64,000 nucleotides of DNA from Streptomyces violaceoruber. Lineage in GTDB: Bacteria; Actinomycetota; Actinomycetes; Streptomycetales; Streptomycetaceae. The notes beneath the pieces are model-generated. The model saw nothing but the letters and a program-made list of their open reading frames with translations, ran no database searches and had not been told where the DNA came from. The stretch lies in NCBI GenBank assembly GCA_000720805.1, contig JODI01000001.1, positions 62,001 through 126,000 on the forward strand. Reading direction: 5' to 3'. Position 1 is the first letter of the stretch. Each line of letters begins with the position of its first letter. A program made the translations under genes and the position numbers. Positions 1 to 8,205 of the stretch are shown in pieces.

Positions 1-361
1 CGGCCGGCACCTCCACCAGCACGATCCGCGTCCCGTCCGGATCCGCGACCCACATCTCGATCAGCCCCCACGGCTCCTTCACCGGCGGCCGCACGATCTC
101 GACGCCCTTGCCCCGCAGCTCCTCGTGGGCAGCGGCCACGTCCGCCACCTGGAGCCACAGCCGCACGGACGACGACGGCGGGACCTCCGACCGCCCCGAG
201 AGCTCCAGGAACCCGCCGCCGAGGAAGTACACAGTCCCGCGATCCGGCCCCTCGCCGAACTCGCGGTAGACGGCGAGCCCCAGCTGTTCGCCGTAGAAGA
301 CACGGGACCGTTCGGGATCAGTGGGCCGCAACAGGGTCCGGCCACTCAGTACGTGCACCAT
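1..361 (-). CDS. VOC (glyoxalase-fold) family protein, C terminus cut by window edge
   Basis: An ATG at 361 on the minus strand opens a frame that runs off the left edge after about 120 residues, so the 3' end of the gene is outside the window. The visible part has the look of a glyoxalase/bleomycin-resistance (VOC) module: the early helix-strand segment RVFYGEQLGLAVYREFG, a hydrophobic strand FLGGGFLELSG, and the closing strand WVADPDGTRIVLVEVP. Such proteins are small metal-binding or metal-free dioxygenase, isomerase or resistance proteins, and the substrate cannot be told. It is divergent from the GNAT gene that starts at 435. Confidence 0.75.
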   Translation of the reverse strand, partial: MVHVLSGRTLLRPTDPERSRVFYGEQLGLAVYREFGEGPDRGTVYFLGGGFLELSGRSEVPPSSSVRLWLQVADVAAAHEELRGKGVEIVRPPVKEPWGLIEMWVADPDGTRIVLVEVPA

Positions 362-434
362 GCACCCGGAGCCTAGTGGCAGCGCTACTCTCATCGGTGC
401 CCGAGCCGCGCCCGAGAACCGGAGAAACCGAGCC

Positions 435-968
435 ATGGGAACCACCTCCCTGACCTTCCGTGACGCCACCCATGCCGACGTGGACGCTCTGGTCGCGCTG
501 ATCGAGTCGGCGTACCGGGGGGACGCCAGCCGCGGGGGCTGGACCACCGAGGCGGACATTCTCGAAGGGCAGCGGACCGACCCGGAGGGTGTGCGGGAGG
601 TCATCGAGGCGCCCAACAGCCGGCTGCTCACGGTCGAGCGCGACGGGCAGGTCATCGCCTGCTGCCAGCTCGAACGCCGCGGTGACCACGCCTACTTCGG
701 GATGTTCGCGGTCAGCCCCGCGCAGCAGGGCGGCGGGCTCGGCAAGCTGATCATCGCGGAGGCGGAGCGGCAGGCCCGCGAGATCTGGGGCGCCACACAG
801 ATGCACATGACGGTGATCTCCGTACGCGAGGACCTCATCGCCTGGTACGAGCGCCGCAGCTACCGCCGTACGGGAAAGATGACGCCCTTCCCGTACGGCG
901 ACGAGCGCTTCGGCATTCCGCAGCGTGACGACCTGCAGTTCGAGCTGCTGGTCAAGGAGCTCGCGTAA
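435..968 (+). CDS. GNAT family N-acetyltransferase
   Basis: This 177-residue protein transfers an acetyl group from acetyl-CoA to an unknown amine. Motif A (acetyl-CoA pyrophosphate loop) is visible as SPAQQGGGLGKLIIAEAE near residues 95-112, preceded by the strand YFGMFAVSP. A tyrosine in the later WYERRSYRRTGKM segment fits the usual GNAT general acid. The frame is open further upstream, but ATG 435 is preferred because it follows a purine-rich GGAGAAA at 421-427 and gives a normal family length with the N terminus TLTFRDATHADVDAL-like. It converges on the GDPD gene, with 23 bp between the stops. Confidence 0.85.
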   Translation: MGTTSLTFRDATHADVDALVALIESAYRGDASRGGWTTEADILEGQRTDPEGVREVIEAPNSRLLTVERDGQVIACCQLERRGDHAYFGMFAVSPAQQGGGLGKLIIAEAERQAREIWGATQMHMTVISVREDLIAWYERRSYRRTGKMTPFPYGDERFGIPQRDDLQFELLVKELA

Positions 969-991
969 GGGCCACCGCGCTCAGCCGATCG

Positions 992-1675
992 TCACGCCGT
1001 GAAGCGGCCCGTCCGTTTGATCTCCGGGTAGTCGGTGGTCGCGCCGTCCAGTTCCAGCGCGCGCACCAGCCGCAGGTGCTCCTGTGTGTTCACGACCCAG
1101 CCGATGATCCTCAGGTCCGCCTCGCGGGCGAGTTCCACGACCTCCAGCGTGAGGCGGCGGATGTTGAGGCAGACGGTCGAGGCGCCGGCTTCCACCGCGC
1201 GGTCCACGATGTCGGTGCCGTACCGGCTGGCGATCAGCGCGGTGCGTACGCCCGGCAGCAGACGGGCGATCTCGGCGATCGCCTCGTCGTGGAACGAGGA
1301 CACCTCCACCCGCGCGGTGAGGTCCCGCCGCTCCATGACCTCGGCGAGCGCCCGGGCCGCGGCGACGTCCTTGATCTCGGCCTGCAACGGCAGTCGTACG
1401 GCGTCCAGGACCTCCTCGAACACCGGGACCCGTTCGCCCCGTCCGGCGTCCAGGGCGCGCAGCTCGTCGAGGGTCTGCTCGGCGATCGGGCCGGTTCCGT
1501 CGGTCGTACGGTCCACGTCGGCGTCGTGCATGACGACGAGGGCCTCGTCCTTGCTCAGATGCAGATCGAGTTCGATCACGTCGAGGCCGGCCTGTTCGGC
1601 GGCGACGAAGGACCTCAGGGTGTTCTCGGGTTCGGTACCCATGACTCCGCGGTGACCGATGGTGAGGAAGTTCAA
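992..1675 (-). CDS. Glycerophosphodiester phosphodiesterase (GDPD/UgpQ-like)
   Basis: A 227-residue TIM-barrel phosphodiesterase predicted to cleave glycerophosphodiesters to glycerol-3-phosphate and an alcohol. The catalytic signature is complete: TIGHRGVMGTEPENTL at the N terminus, then IELDLHLSKD with the metal-binding E/D pair, and VVMHDADVDRTTDGTG with the second catalytic His. The start is the unusual codon TTG at 1675. The first ATG downstream would remove the essential HRG motif, so TTG (or something still further upstream) must be used. No signal peptide is seen, so it is likely cytosolic. Confidence 0.9.
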   Translation of the reverse strand: MNFLTIGHRGVMGTEPENTLRSFVAAEQAGLDVIELDLHLSKDEALVVMHDADVDRTTDGTGPIAEQTLDELRALDAGRGERVPVFEEVLDAVRLPLQAEIKDVAAARALAEVMERRDLTARVEVSSFHDEAIAEIARLLPGVRTALIASRYGTDIVDRAVEAGASTVCLNIRRLTLEVVELAREADLRIIGWVVNTQEHLRLVRALELDGATTDYPEIKRTGRFTA

Positions 1676-1896
1676 CGTTCGACTCGCTTCCGTCGACGGC
1701 GGCTCGGCTCCCGGCGCGGGCCGGGGCGGACGGCCGCGCGGGCAGATCCGCAGCAGCCTAACGGCCTCGCCCCGCGATGAACCCGCGCCTGCGCCGTAAG
1801 CGGGCGGGTGAAGCGGAAGCAGCTGTCGTCGCGGTGTCCAGCAGGAAAAAGTTCTGTGACGATGGGCATGTACGGGATATTTTCCGGAGTCTCCAC

Positions 1897-1924
1897 TTGC
1901 TGACCGAAACCGCCTGTGTATACG
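1897..1924 (+). promoter_or_regulatory. Promoter of the DUF6421 operon
   Basis: TTGCTG (1897-1902) and TATACG (1919-1924) are spaced by 16 bp, a good match to a housekeeping-sigma promoter. The inferred start of transcription near 1931 leaves a short leader before the GGAGGA ribosome binding site and ATG 1962. Assigned by eye only. Confidence 0.5.
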
Positions 1925-1961
1925 GTCTCCTTACGCGAGGTTCTCCCGTGGAGGATGGGTC

Positions 1962-3359
1962 ATGACGGAAATTCTTGTGCAGGTGGGTTCGGAGGAGCAG
2001 GTTCCTCCCGTGGTCAGGGTGGTGGAGCACCCGGCCTGGCCCGTGCTCAAGGATGCCGTGGAGCTGATCCGGCCATGGCAGTCGAAGGACGGCTCCATCG
2101 ACTTCGCCGCCGAGGGCTCCCCGGAACCGGCGCTCGCCGAACGCGCCGTACAGCGGGTCGTGCGCGCCGTCGAGGAGCTCTCCCCGCTGCTCCCGCACGA
2201 CGCCCCCTACCACCAGGCCCTCGTCAGGGACCTGCGCAGCTGGGCCGAAGGCGGCTTCCAGGTGCCGGACTTCCTCGACTCGCTGCTGGCCTTCCAGCCC
2301 GCCGCCCACCGCGCGGACGGCCTCCAGCACCTGGTCGTCTTCCCGATGTACACACAGAACGGCAACCCGGACCGCAACCTCGAGGCGGTCGTGCTGCGCA
2401 TGGTCTGGCCCGACTGGCTGGCCGAGCTGGAACGGACCCGCTACGACAACCCGCTGTTCTGCGGCATCACGTTCGAGGACTTCACGGCCGGCTACGACAC
2501 CAACTCCGCCGTCCTCTTCCCGGAGACCATCGCCGTGCGCGAGGCTCCGGAGCGGTTCAGCTGGGGCGGCATCTTCTGCGACCGCGAGGCCGCCCGCTTC
2601 CGCCGGGTCACCGAGGCCGCCGTCGACATCCTGGGCCTCGACCTCCCCGAGGACGTCGCCGCGATGGTCCACGACCAGAAGCGCTGCGAGGAGGCCTTCG
2701 TGCTGTGGGACATGGTCCACGACCGCACCCACAGCCACGGCGACCTGCCCTTCGACCCGTTCATGATCAAGCAGCGTCAGCCGTTCTGGATGTACGGCCT
2801 CGAAGAGCTGCGCTGCGACCTGACCGCCTTCAAGGAGGCGGTGAAGCTGCAGGCGGACAGTGTCCCGCAGGCCCGTGACGTGCAGTACGCGGTGCTCTTC
2901 GACCGCATGTTCCGCTTCCCGGTCACCGGCGAGCGGGTACGCAACTACGACGGCCTCGGCGGCCAGCTGCTCTTCGCCTACCTCCACAAGCACGATGTCG
3001 TCCGCTGGACCGACAACCAGTTGTTCATCGACTGGCAGCGCGCCCCGCAGGTCACCAACCAGCTGTGCGCCGACATCGAGCAGCTCTACCGCGACGGCAT
3101 CGACCGCCCCAAGCTCGTCCACTGGTTCGCCGGCTACGAGCTGGTCGCCACCTACCTCGCCCCGCACCCCGGATCCAAGTGGGCCAAGGGCCCCGACGCC
3201 CTCGACCTGAGCCTGCCGCCGCGGAAACTCGTCGATGAGGTGCTTCCGGACGAGTTTCCGCTGAGCATGTTCTATGAGGCCCTCTCCAAGAAGCTGAAGA
3301 ACGTGATCGCCTCCACGAAGGGCATCACGGCGGAGAGTGCCGAGCGGATCGCCGCGTGA
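1962..3359 (+). CDS. DUF6421 family protein
   Basis: A 465-residue soluble protein that I recognise as the actinobacterial DUF6421 family; its biochemical role is not known to me. It has no signal peptide or membrane segment. A striking central segment, MVHDRTHSHGDLPFDPF (about residues 250-266), packs three histidines and acidic residues and could bind metal, but this is inference. The start is ATG 1962 behind GGAGGA. The stop codon overlaps a possible GTG of the SDR gene (GTGA), and the SDR and threonine aldolase genes follow directly, so the three appear co-transcribed. The operon context suggests metabolic enzyme or chaperone duty rather than regulation. Confidence 0.8.
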   Translation: MTEILVQVGSEEQVPPVVRVVEHPAWPVLKDAVELIRPWQSKDGSIDFAAEGSPEPALAERAVQRVVRAVEELSPLLPHDAPYHQALVRDLRSWAEGGFQVPDFLDSLLAFQPAAHRADGLQHLVVFPMYTQNGNPDRNLEAVVLRMVWPDWLAELERTRYDNPLFCGITFEDFTAGYDTNSAVLFPETIAVREAPERFSWGGIFCDREAARFRRVTEAAVDILGLDLPEDVAAMVHDQKRCEEAFVLWDMVHDRTHSHGDLPFDPFMIKQRQPFWMYGLEELRCDLTAFKEAVKLQADSVPQARDVQYAVLFDRMFRFPVTGERVRNYDGLGGQLLFAYLHKHDVVRWTDNQLFIDWQRAPQVTNQLCADIEQLYRDGIDRPKLVHWFAGYELVATYLAPHPGSKWAKGPDALDLSLPPRKLVDEVLPDEFPLSMFYEALSKKLKNVIASTKGITAESAERIAA

Positions 3360-3400
3360 GCGACCTGCGTACCGAGAACACTGCTCAGGAGGCGAAGAAC

Positions 3401-4147
3401 ATGAGGAACGGGGCTCTCAGCGGTGCGGTGATCGCGGTGGCCGGCGCGGGCGGACCCGCCGGGCGCGCGACCCTGCTCAGGCTCGCCGAGGCGGGGGCGA
3501 CCGTCGTCGGCGCGGACAACGACCCCGAGCGGCTGGCGGAGGCTGTCGACGCGGCCCGCTACAGCGCCGGCGGCGCCGCGGTCACCGGCGAGACCGTCGA
3601 CCTGCTCGACCTCGACTCGACCCATGACTGGGCCGTGCGTACCGAAAAGGAGTTCGGCCGGATCGACGGACTGGTCCACCTCGTCGGCGGCTGGCGCGGC
3701 AGCGAGACGTTCATCAAGACCAGCCTGGACGACTGGGACTTCCTGGAACTGCTGCTCATCCGCACCGTGCAGCACACCTCGCTGGCCTTCTTCGAGCCCC
3801 TTCAGCGCAGTGAGCGCGGGCGTTACCTGCTCATCAGCGCGGCCGGCGCCACGAAGCCCAGCGCGAGCAACGCCGCGTACGCCGCCGCCAAGGCCGCCGC
3901 CGAGGCCTGGACGCTCGCGCTGGCCGACGCCTTCCGCAAGGCCGGGGGCGCCGGCGGACCGACCTCCGCGGCCGCCATCCTGGTGGTGAAGGCCCTCGTG
4001 CACGAGGCGATGCGCGCCGACCGACCCAACGCGAAGTTCGCCGGCTTCACGGACGTCAAGGACCTGGCCGACGCCGTCGTCGGCGTCTGGGGCCGGCCCG
4101 CCGCCGAAGTGAACGGAAACCGTCTGTGGCTGACCGAGAAGCCGTGA
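3401..4147 (+). CDS. Short-chain dehydrogenase/reductase (SDR)
   Basis: A 248-residue Rossmann-fold oxidoreductase. The N terminus has the nucleotide-binding glycines in AVAGAGGPAGRATLL, a conserved acidic residue after the second strand (VVGADND), and the active-site YxxxK in NAAYAAAKAAAEAW, with a serine earlier in LLISAAGA. The frame is open back to a GTG at 3356 that overlaps the DUF6421 stop, but ATG 3401 is chosen because AGGAGG (3387-3392) lies 8 nt before it. The 3' end overlaps the GTG of the aldolase gene, which indicates translational coupling. NAD versus NADP preference and the substrate are unknown. Confidence 0.88.
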   Translation: MRNGALSGAVIAVAGAGGPAGRATLLRLAEAGATVVGADNDPERLAEAVDAARYSAGGAAVTGETVDLLDLDSTHDWAVRTEKEFGRIDGLVHLVGGWRGSETFIKTSLDDWDFLELLLIRTVQHTSLAFFEPLQRSERGRYLLISAAGATKPSASNAAYAAAKAAAEAWTLALADAFRKAGGAGGPTSAAAILVVKALVHEAMRADRPNAKFAGFTDVKDLADAVVGVWGRPAAEVNGNRLWLTEKP

Positions 4148-5223
4148 ACCCGTCCAAGACCGCCTTTACGCAGGCCCGGCGGCATCACGACCCGGACCTG
4201 CGCGGCTTCGCCAGCGACAACTACGCCGGAGCCCACCCGGAGGTGCTCGCCGCGCTGGCCCTGGCCAACGGCGGGCACCAGGTCGCGTACGGCGAGGACG
4301 CGTACACCGACAACCTCCAGCAGATCGTCCGCAGCCACTTCGGCGCCACCGCTCAGGCGTTCCCCGTCTTCAACGGCACCGGCGCCAACGTGGTCGCGCT
4401 CCAGGCGGTCACCGACCGCTGGGGCGCGGTGATCTGCGCCGAGAGCGCCCACATCAACGTCGACGAGGGCGGCGCCCCCGAGCGCATGGGCGGCCTGAAA
4501 CTGCTCACCGTGCCCACGCCCGACGGCAAGCTCACCCCGGAGCTGATCGACAAGCAGGCGTACGGCTGGGAGGACGAGCACCGCGCGATGCCGCAGGTCG
4601 TCTCGATCACCCAGAGCACGGAGCTCGGCACCCTCTACACGCCGGAGGAGATCCGGGCGATCTGCGAGCACGCCCACGCGCGCGGGATGAAGGTCCACCT
4701 GGACGGCTCGCGGATCGCCAACGCGGCGGCCTCGCTGAACGTCCCGATGCGGACGTTCACCAACGCGGTCGGCGTCGACATCCTCTCCCTGGGCGGCACC
4801 AAGAACGGCGCGCTCTTCGGTGAGGCGGTCGTCGTCATCGACCAGGACGCCGTCAGCCACATGAAGCACCTGCGCAAGCTGTCCATGCAGCTCGCCTCCA
4901 AGATGCGCTTCGTGTCGGTCCAGTTGGAGGCCCTGCTAGCCAAGGACCTGTGGTTGCGCAACGCCCGCCACGCCAACGAGATGGCCCAGCGGCTGGCCGA
5001 GGGCGTGCGGGCCGTGCACGGCGTCGAGATCCTCTACCCGGTGCAGGCCAACGGCGTCTTCGCCAAGCTGCCGCACGACGTGAGCGAGCGTCTTCAGCAG
5101 CGGTTCCGCTTCTACTTCTGGGACGAGGACGCGGGCGTGGTGCGCTGGATGTGCGCCTTCGACACGACCGAGGACGACGTGGACGCGTTCGTGGCGGCGC
5201 TGAAGGAGGAGGCGGCGCGGTAG
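4144..5223 (+). CDS. ltaE: Low-specificity L-threonine aldolase-like PLP enzyme (beta-eliminating lyase family)
   Basis: A 359-residue fold-type I PLP enzyme predicted to cleave L-threonine or allo-threonine to glycine and acetaldehyde. Signatures are GFASDNYAGAHPEVL at the N terminus, AYTDNLQ, the aspartate in KVHLDGSRIANAA that pairs with the PLP ring nitrogen, and the PLP lysine in LSLGGTKNGALFGE. GTG 4144 overlaps the SDR stop (GTGA), a coupled start typical of this operon; a GTG at 4126 is possible but would overlap the SDR gene by 22 nt. It is the last gene of the DUF6421-SDR-ltaE unit. Confidence 0.85.
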   Translation: MNPSKTAFTQARRHHDPDLRGFASDNYAGAHPEVLAALALANGGHQVAYGEDAYTDNLQQIVRSHFGATAQAFPVFNGTGANVVALQAVTDRWGAVICAESAHINVDEGGAPERMGGLKLLTVPTPDGKLTPELIDKQAYGWEDEHRAMPQVVSITQSTELGTLYTPEEIRAICEHAHARGMKVHLDGSRIANAAASLNVPMRTFTNAVGVDILSLGGTKNGALFGEAVVVIDQDAVSHMKHLRKLSMQLASKMRFVSVQLEALLAKDLWLRNARHANEMAQRLAEGVRAVHGVEILYPVQANGVFAKLPHDVSERLQQRFRFYFWDEDAGVVRWMCAFDTTEDDVDAFVAALKEEAAR

Positions 5224-5437
5224 CGGCGACTCCGAGTGGTGAATAGGTGTGCGGTCACCCGAAAAGTCATTGACTCTCGGGTGATCGCTTTCCTGTGCTC
5301 GCGGACCCGGCGTCCAATGAGGTGGACTGTCCGGTCCTGTACGCTGAACCACACCCGGCTGTCCTGGGTGCCCTGAAGGCTGCCCCGGACCGTCCGTACC
5401 TCTGGAAGACGCTCCCCACCGCACCCTGAGGCAGGCG

Positions 5438-6133
5438 ATGACCCTCTCCCTGACCGTGTCCGACGAGGTGCGCGCCCTGGCACCGGGCTTCACACACGTC
5501 GCCGTCGAAGCCCACGGACTCACCAACGGACCCAGCACCGACGGCGGTTCGGCCCTGCTCGACGACGCGGCCCGCCGCCCGGCCGTACGTCTGGACGGCC
5601 GGGCCCCGCACGAGGACCCGCACATGGCGGCCTGGCGCGAGGTCTACACGGCGTTCGGTTCGAAGCCGTCACGCACCCGCAACTCGGCGGAGGCACTGGC
5701 GAAAAGGGCCCTGTCGGAGGCGGGCCTGCCCCGCATCAACCTGCTCGTCGACCTCTACAACGCCGTCAGCGTCGCCCACCTGATCCCGGTCGGAGGCGAG
5801 GACCTCGACCACATCCAGGGCGGTATGCGCCTCGTCCGGGCCACCGGCGACGAGGAGTTCGTGACAGTCGCCGGGGGCGAGGAGGTCGTCGAACACCCCG
5901 ACGCGGGTGAGGTGGTGTGGCGGGACGAGACGGGCGTGACCTGCCGCCGATGGAACTGGCGGCAGGGACCGCGCACCCGGCTCACCGAACAGACCACCTC
6001 CGCCGTCTTCCTGCTGGAGGGCATGGCACCGATGCCGGTCCCCGAGATCGAGGCGGCTGCCGCCGAACTGGCCGAACTGCTGGAGAAGCTCAGTCCGGGG
6101 GCGCGGATCACAGTGCGGTCCGCGGCGTCCTGA
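5438..6133 (+). CDS. Stand-alone B3/B4 tRNA-binding-domain protein
   Basis: A 231-residue protein resembling the B3/B4 domain of the phenylalanyl-tRNA synthetase beta chain, a fold that acts in editing or amino acid recognition. The segments SKPSRTRNSAEAL, LVDLYNAVSVAHLIPVGGEDLD and the late EQTTSAVFLLEGM are the hallmarks of these free-standing proteins. The start is ATG 5438 behind a GAGGCAGG sequence. It may clear mischarged tRNA or a non-canonical amino acid, but this is inference. The 214-bp gap before it holds the probable promoter; no strong -35/-10 pair could be fixed. Confidence 0.8.
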   Translation: MTLSLTVSDEVRALAPGFTHVAVEAHGLTNGPSTDGGSALLDDAARRPAVRLDGRAPHEDPHMAAWREVYTAFGSKPSRTRNSAEALAKRALSEAGLPRINLLVDLYNAVSVAHLIPVGGEDLDHIQGGMRLVRATGDEEFVTVAGGEEVVEHPDAGEVVWRDETGVTCRRWNWRQGPRTRLTEQTTSAVFLLEGMAPMPVPEIEAAAAELAELLEKLSPGARITVRSAAS

Positions 6134-6156
6134 CCCTCCGGCCGGGGCGCCGGGTG

Positions 6157-6885
6157 TCAGTGCGCCTCGGCCGCCCGGACCTCTTCCGGGGTGGGGGCGG
6201 TGCCGCCGAGGTGGGCCGGCATCCACCAGGTGTCGTTGGCGTCCTTGGGACGGACCGGGTAGGCGCGCTGGGCGGCTTCCAGGAGTTCCTGCACGCGTTC
6301 GCGCAGTTGGCGGGTGATCGCGCCCGCGTACTTGTCGCGGGAGGCCTCGAGGGCCTCGCCGACGCGCATGGTGATCGGGATGTGACTCCGCCTGAAGTTG
6401 CGCGGGTGGCCCTTGGTCCACAGCCGCTGGGTGCCCCAGACCGCCATCGGGATCAGCGGGACGCCCGCCTCCTGGGCCAGGCGCGCGGCGCCCGACTTGA
6501 AGGTCTTCAGCGTGAAGGAGGGCGAGATCGTGGCCTCCGGGAAGACCCCCACGATCTCGCCGGACCGCAGTGAGTCCAGCGCGTGCGCGTAGGCCGCCTC
6601 ACCCTGCTTGCGGTCCACCGGGATGTGCTTCATGCCGCGCATCAGCGGACCGGAGACCTTGTGGCGGAAGACGGACTCCTTCGCCATGAACCGCACGAGA
6701 CGTTTCTGCGGAAGCGCCGCCAGCCCGTTGAAGACGAAGTCCAGGTAGCTGATGTGATTGCTCACCAGCACGGCACCACCCGAGCGCGGGATGTTCTCCG
6801 AACCCTTGCAGTCGATCTTGAGGTCCCATGCCTTGAACAGGGCCTGGGCGAAACCAACGACGGGGCGGTAGACAAGCTCTGCCAT
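6157..6885 (-). CDS. 1-acyl-sn-glycerol-3-phosphate acyltransferase (PlsC family)
   Basis: A 242-residue acyltransferase of phospholipid synthesis that moves an acyl chain onto lysophosphatidic acid at the inner membrane. The HX4D catalytic motif is seen in VSNHISYLDFVF (about residues 40-51), and the second block as FPEATISPS with the substrate-binding glycine upstream (SGEIVGVFPE). It begins at ATG 6885 with a GAAGGAAGGG sequence upstream and converges with the B3/B4 gene. An inverted repeat at 6946-6961 sits in its promoter region and may link it to a lipid-responsive repressor. Confidence 0.9.
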   Translation of the reverse strand: MAELVYRPVVGFAQALFKAWDLKIDCKGSENIPRSGGAVLVSNHISYLDFVFNGLAALPQKRLVRFMAKESVFRHKVSGPLMRGMKHIPVDRKQGEAAYAHALDSLRSGEIVGVFPEATISPSFTLKTFKSGAARLAQEAGVPLIPMAVWGTQRLWTKGHPRNFRRSHIPITMRVGEALEASRDKYAGAITRQLRERVQELLEAAQRAYPVRPKDANDTWWMPAHLGGTAPTPEEVRAAEAH

Positions 6886-6945
6886 GGACGGTGTGGGCCC
6901 TTCCTTCTCTGCCTGGGAAGGGATCTCCAGGCGGAAAGTTACGCA

Positions 6946-6961
6946 GCCGTAGGTTTACGGC
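6946..6961. promoter_or_regulatory. Inverted repeat in the plsC-type promoter region
   Basis: GCCGTA-GGTT-TACGGC is a perfect 6-bp-arm inverted repeat about 60-75 bp upstream of the acyltransferase start. A second overlapping half (TACG-CAGC-CGTA) lies on its left side. TetR-type lipid regulators of actinobacteria bind sites of this style; no binding protein can be named from the window. Confidence 0.4.
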
Positions 6962-7072
6962 ATCTCGCAGATCGTGCCCGAAGAACGGACCGGGAGCCAG
7001 TCCTGGTGCCCGTGCCGGGCGAGATTCTCGTCACGTCGATGCCGTGATCCACCTCGGCGTTTTAAGACACGT

Positions 7073-7489
7073 TTACTCCGTACGGACCGTCACCCGCCGC
7101 ACGAGCAGGTACATCTCGCATCCGAGGCAGTACCCGAAAGTGGCATTGAGGAACGCCGCCGCCAGCGCGGCCCCGGTCGCCGCGAGCCCCAGCCAGTCCG
7201 GGCCCAGCGTGAAGCCGATGAGTCCGAGGCCCGCGAAGACCAGCCCCACAGCCTGCGCGAACCGGGGCGGCTCGGGCGCCTCGAACTCGGTCGGCGGACC
7301 GAGCCGGGGCCGTACCGCCGCGCGGAACAGCCAGCCGTACGGCGAACGACCGACCCCTCCCGCCGCGCCCAGAGCGAACGCCAGGGTCTGCCAGGCCAGC
7401 AGCCACGCGCTGCCGGTGATCAGCGCGACCGCCAGCACGACGGTCGTCACGGCCGCGCCGAAACGCGGCCCCCTCACATCGATGTCCAT
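7073..7489 (-). CDS. DUF4395 family membrane protein with CxxC motif
   Basis: A 138-residue integral membrane protein of the DUF4395 family. Four hydrophobic segments can be seen: TTVVLAVALITGSAWLLAW, an adjacent TLAFALGAAGG stretch, AVGLVFAGLGLIGFTLG, and LAATGAALAAAFLNATF. The C-terminal FGYCLGCEMY carries a Cys-x-x-Cys pair that could be redox-active or metal-binding. Its divergent neighbour is a membrane-tethered thioredoxin; DUF4395 proteins often accompany thioredoxin-like or rhodanese genes, so a shared thiol-redox role outside the cytoplasm is a reasonable inference. Confidence 0.85.
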   Translation of the reverse strand: MDIDVRGPRFGAAVTTVVLAVALITGSAWLLAWQTLAFALGAAGGVGRSPYGWLFRAAVRPRLGPPTEFEAPEPPRFAQAVGLVFAGLGLIGFTLGPDWLGLAATGAALAAAFLNATFGYCLGCEMYLLVRRVTVRTE

Positions 7490-7565
7490 AGGAATGAAGC
7501 ATTCCGTAAGGGACAGGGTTCGGGGAGGCGGGAATCTTTGCAGTCGTGTGAATGCTGGTGCAGAG

Positions 7566-7979
7566 ATGACGGGACTTGTGGTGTGCGTGGCGGTGCTCGC
7601 GGCGGCGAGCGCCTACGGAGTGCTGCATCAGCGGCGGAGCGGGAGGGTCCGGGTGCGCGGGCGCGACGACGGAAAACGGCTCGGCGCGGCCGAACTGGGC
7701 GGGCCGCTCGGCGAACGCGCCACGCTCGTCCAGTTCTCCAGCGCCTTCTGCGCCCCCTGCCGGGCGACCCGCCGGGTCCTCGGCGAGGTGGCCGCGATGG
7801 TCCCCGGCGTGTCCCACGTCGAGATCGACGCGGAGGACCAACTCGACCTCGTCCGTGAGCTGGACATCCTCAAGACCCCCACCGTCCTGGTCCTGGACGC
7901 CGACGGCCGCGTCGTCCGCCGTGCCACCGGCCAGCCGCGCAAGGCCGATGTGATCGCCGCACTGGGGGAGGCGGTGTGA
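7566..7979 (+). CDS. Membrane-anchored thioredoxin family protein
   Basis: A 137-residue protein with one N-terminal hydrophobic segment (GLVVCVAVLAAASAYGVL) followed by a thioredoxin fold. The active site is CAPC in SSAFCAPCRATRRV (about residues 62-65), and the cis-proline loop is in KTPTVLVLDADG. The active-site doublet Ala-Pro differs from the Gly-Pro of housekeeping thioredoxin. ATG 7566 starts the gene. It is divergent from the DUF4395 gene, and the cysteine-type leader peptide and flavin reductase follow, so this 1.6 kb looks like a thiol/redox patch. Confidence 0.88.
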   Translation: MTGLVVCVAVLAAASAYGVLHQRRSGRVRVRGRDDGKRLGAAELGGPLGERATLVQFSSAFCAPCRATRRVLGEVAAMVPGVSHVEIDAEDQLDLVRELDILKTPTVLVLDADGRVVRRATGQPRKADVIAALGEAV

Positions 7980-8080
7980 CACCCGTCGCACAGGGGGTGA
8001 GGCATCTCCCATATACAGGGGCCTACTTGTATACGGGAACGCACTTGACTGCGCCCACCATCTATCGTCAGCCTGACCGT

Positions 8081-8161
8081 ATGCCTTCGGAACTCCTTCT
8101 CTTCGGGCGGGTCCACGTCGATCTGGCCCGCACCGCGAGCGCGCGCTGTCCGAGCTGTTGA
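8081..8161 (+). CDS. Putative cysteine-attenuation leader peptide upstream of flavin reductase
   Basis: A 26-codon ORF starting at ATG 8081 encodes a peptide containing HVDLARTASARC and ending in Cys-Pro-Ser-Cys. This matches the actinobacterial 'putative leader peptide' pattern (H-[IV]-D-L-x-R-x-A-S-x-x-C) found ahead of sulfur and redox genes. The last four codons (TGT CCG AGC TGT) and the stop lie inside a hairpin at 8148-8173 (see the separate entry), the arrangement expected for ribosome-mediated attenuation. No Shine-Dalgarno sequence is seen before the ATG, so a leaderless or near-leaderless mRNA is likely. The flavin reductase starts 44 nt after its stop. Confidence 0.75.
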   Translation: MPSELLLFGRVHVDLARTASARCPSC

Positions 8162-8173
8162 GCAGCCACGGAC
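8148..8173 (+). promoter_or_regulatory. Hairpin over the leader-peptide Cys codons
   Basis: GTCCG-A-GCTG-TTGAG-CAGC-CA-CGGAC folds into a two-part stem (5 bp plus 4 bp) that spans the two terminal Cys codons and the stop of the leader ORF. A ribosome waiting at these codons would open it. A small TCCT/AGGA pairing (8185-8188 with 8195-8198) could then cover the ribosome binding site of the flavin reductase. The structures were drawn by eye. Confidence 0.5.
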
Positions 8174-8205
8174 GCCCACGACCCTCCTCGCAGAAGGACA
8201 CCTCC

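Noticed and set aside
79..345. Minus-strand ORF of 88 residues
   Set aside because: It lies in another frame of the partial VOC gene and has an Arg/Ser/Gly-rich shadow composition; the VOC frame gives recognisable strands.
1672..1896. Minus-strand ORF of 74 residues directly before the GDPD gene
   Set aside because: Its stop overlaps the GDPD TTG start, which could mean coupling, but the peptide is Arg/Gly-rich without any fold or motif and the region holds the DUF6421 promoter on the other strand.
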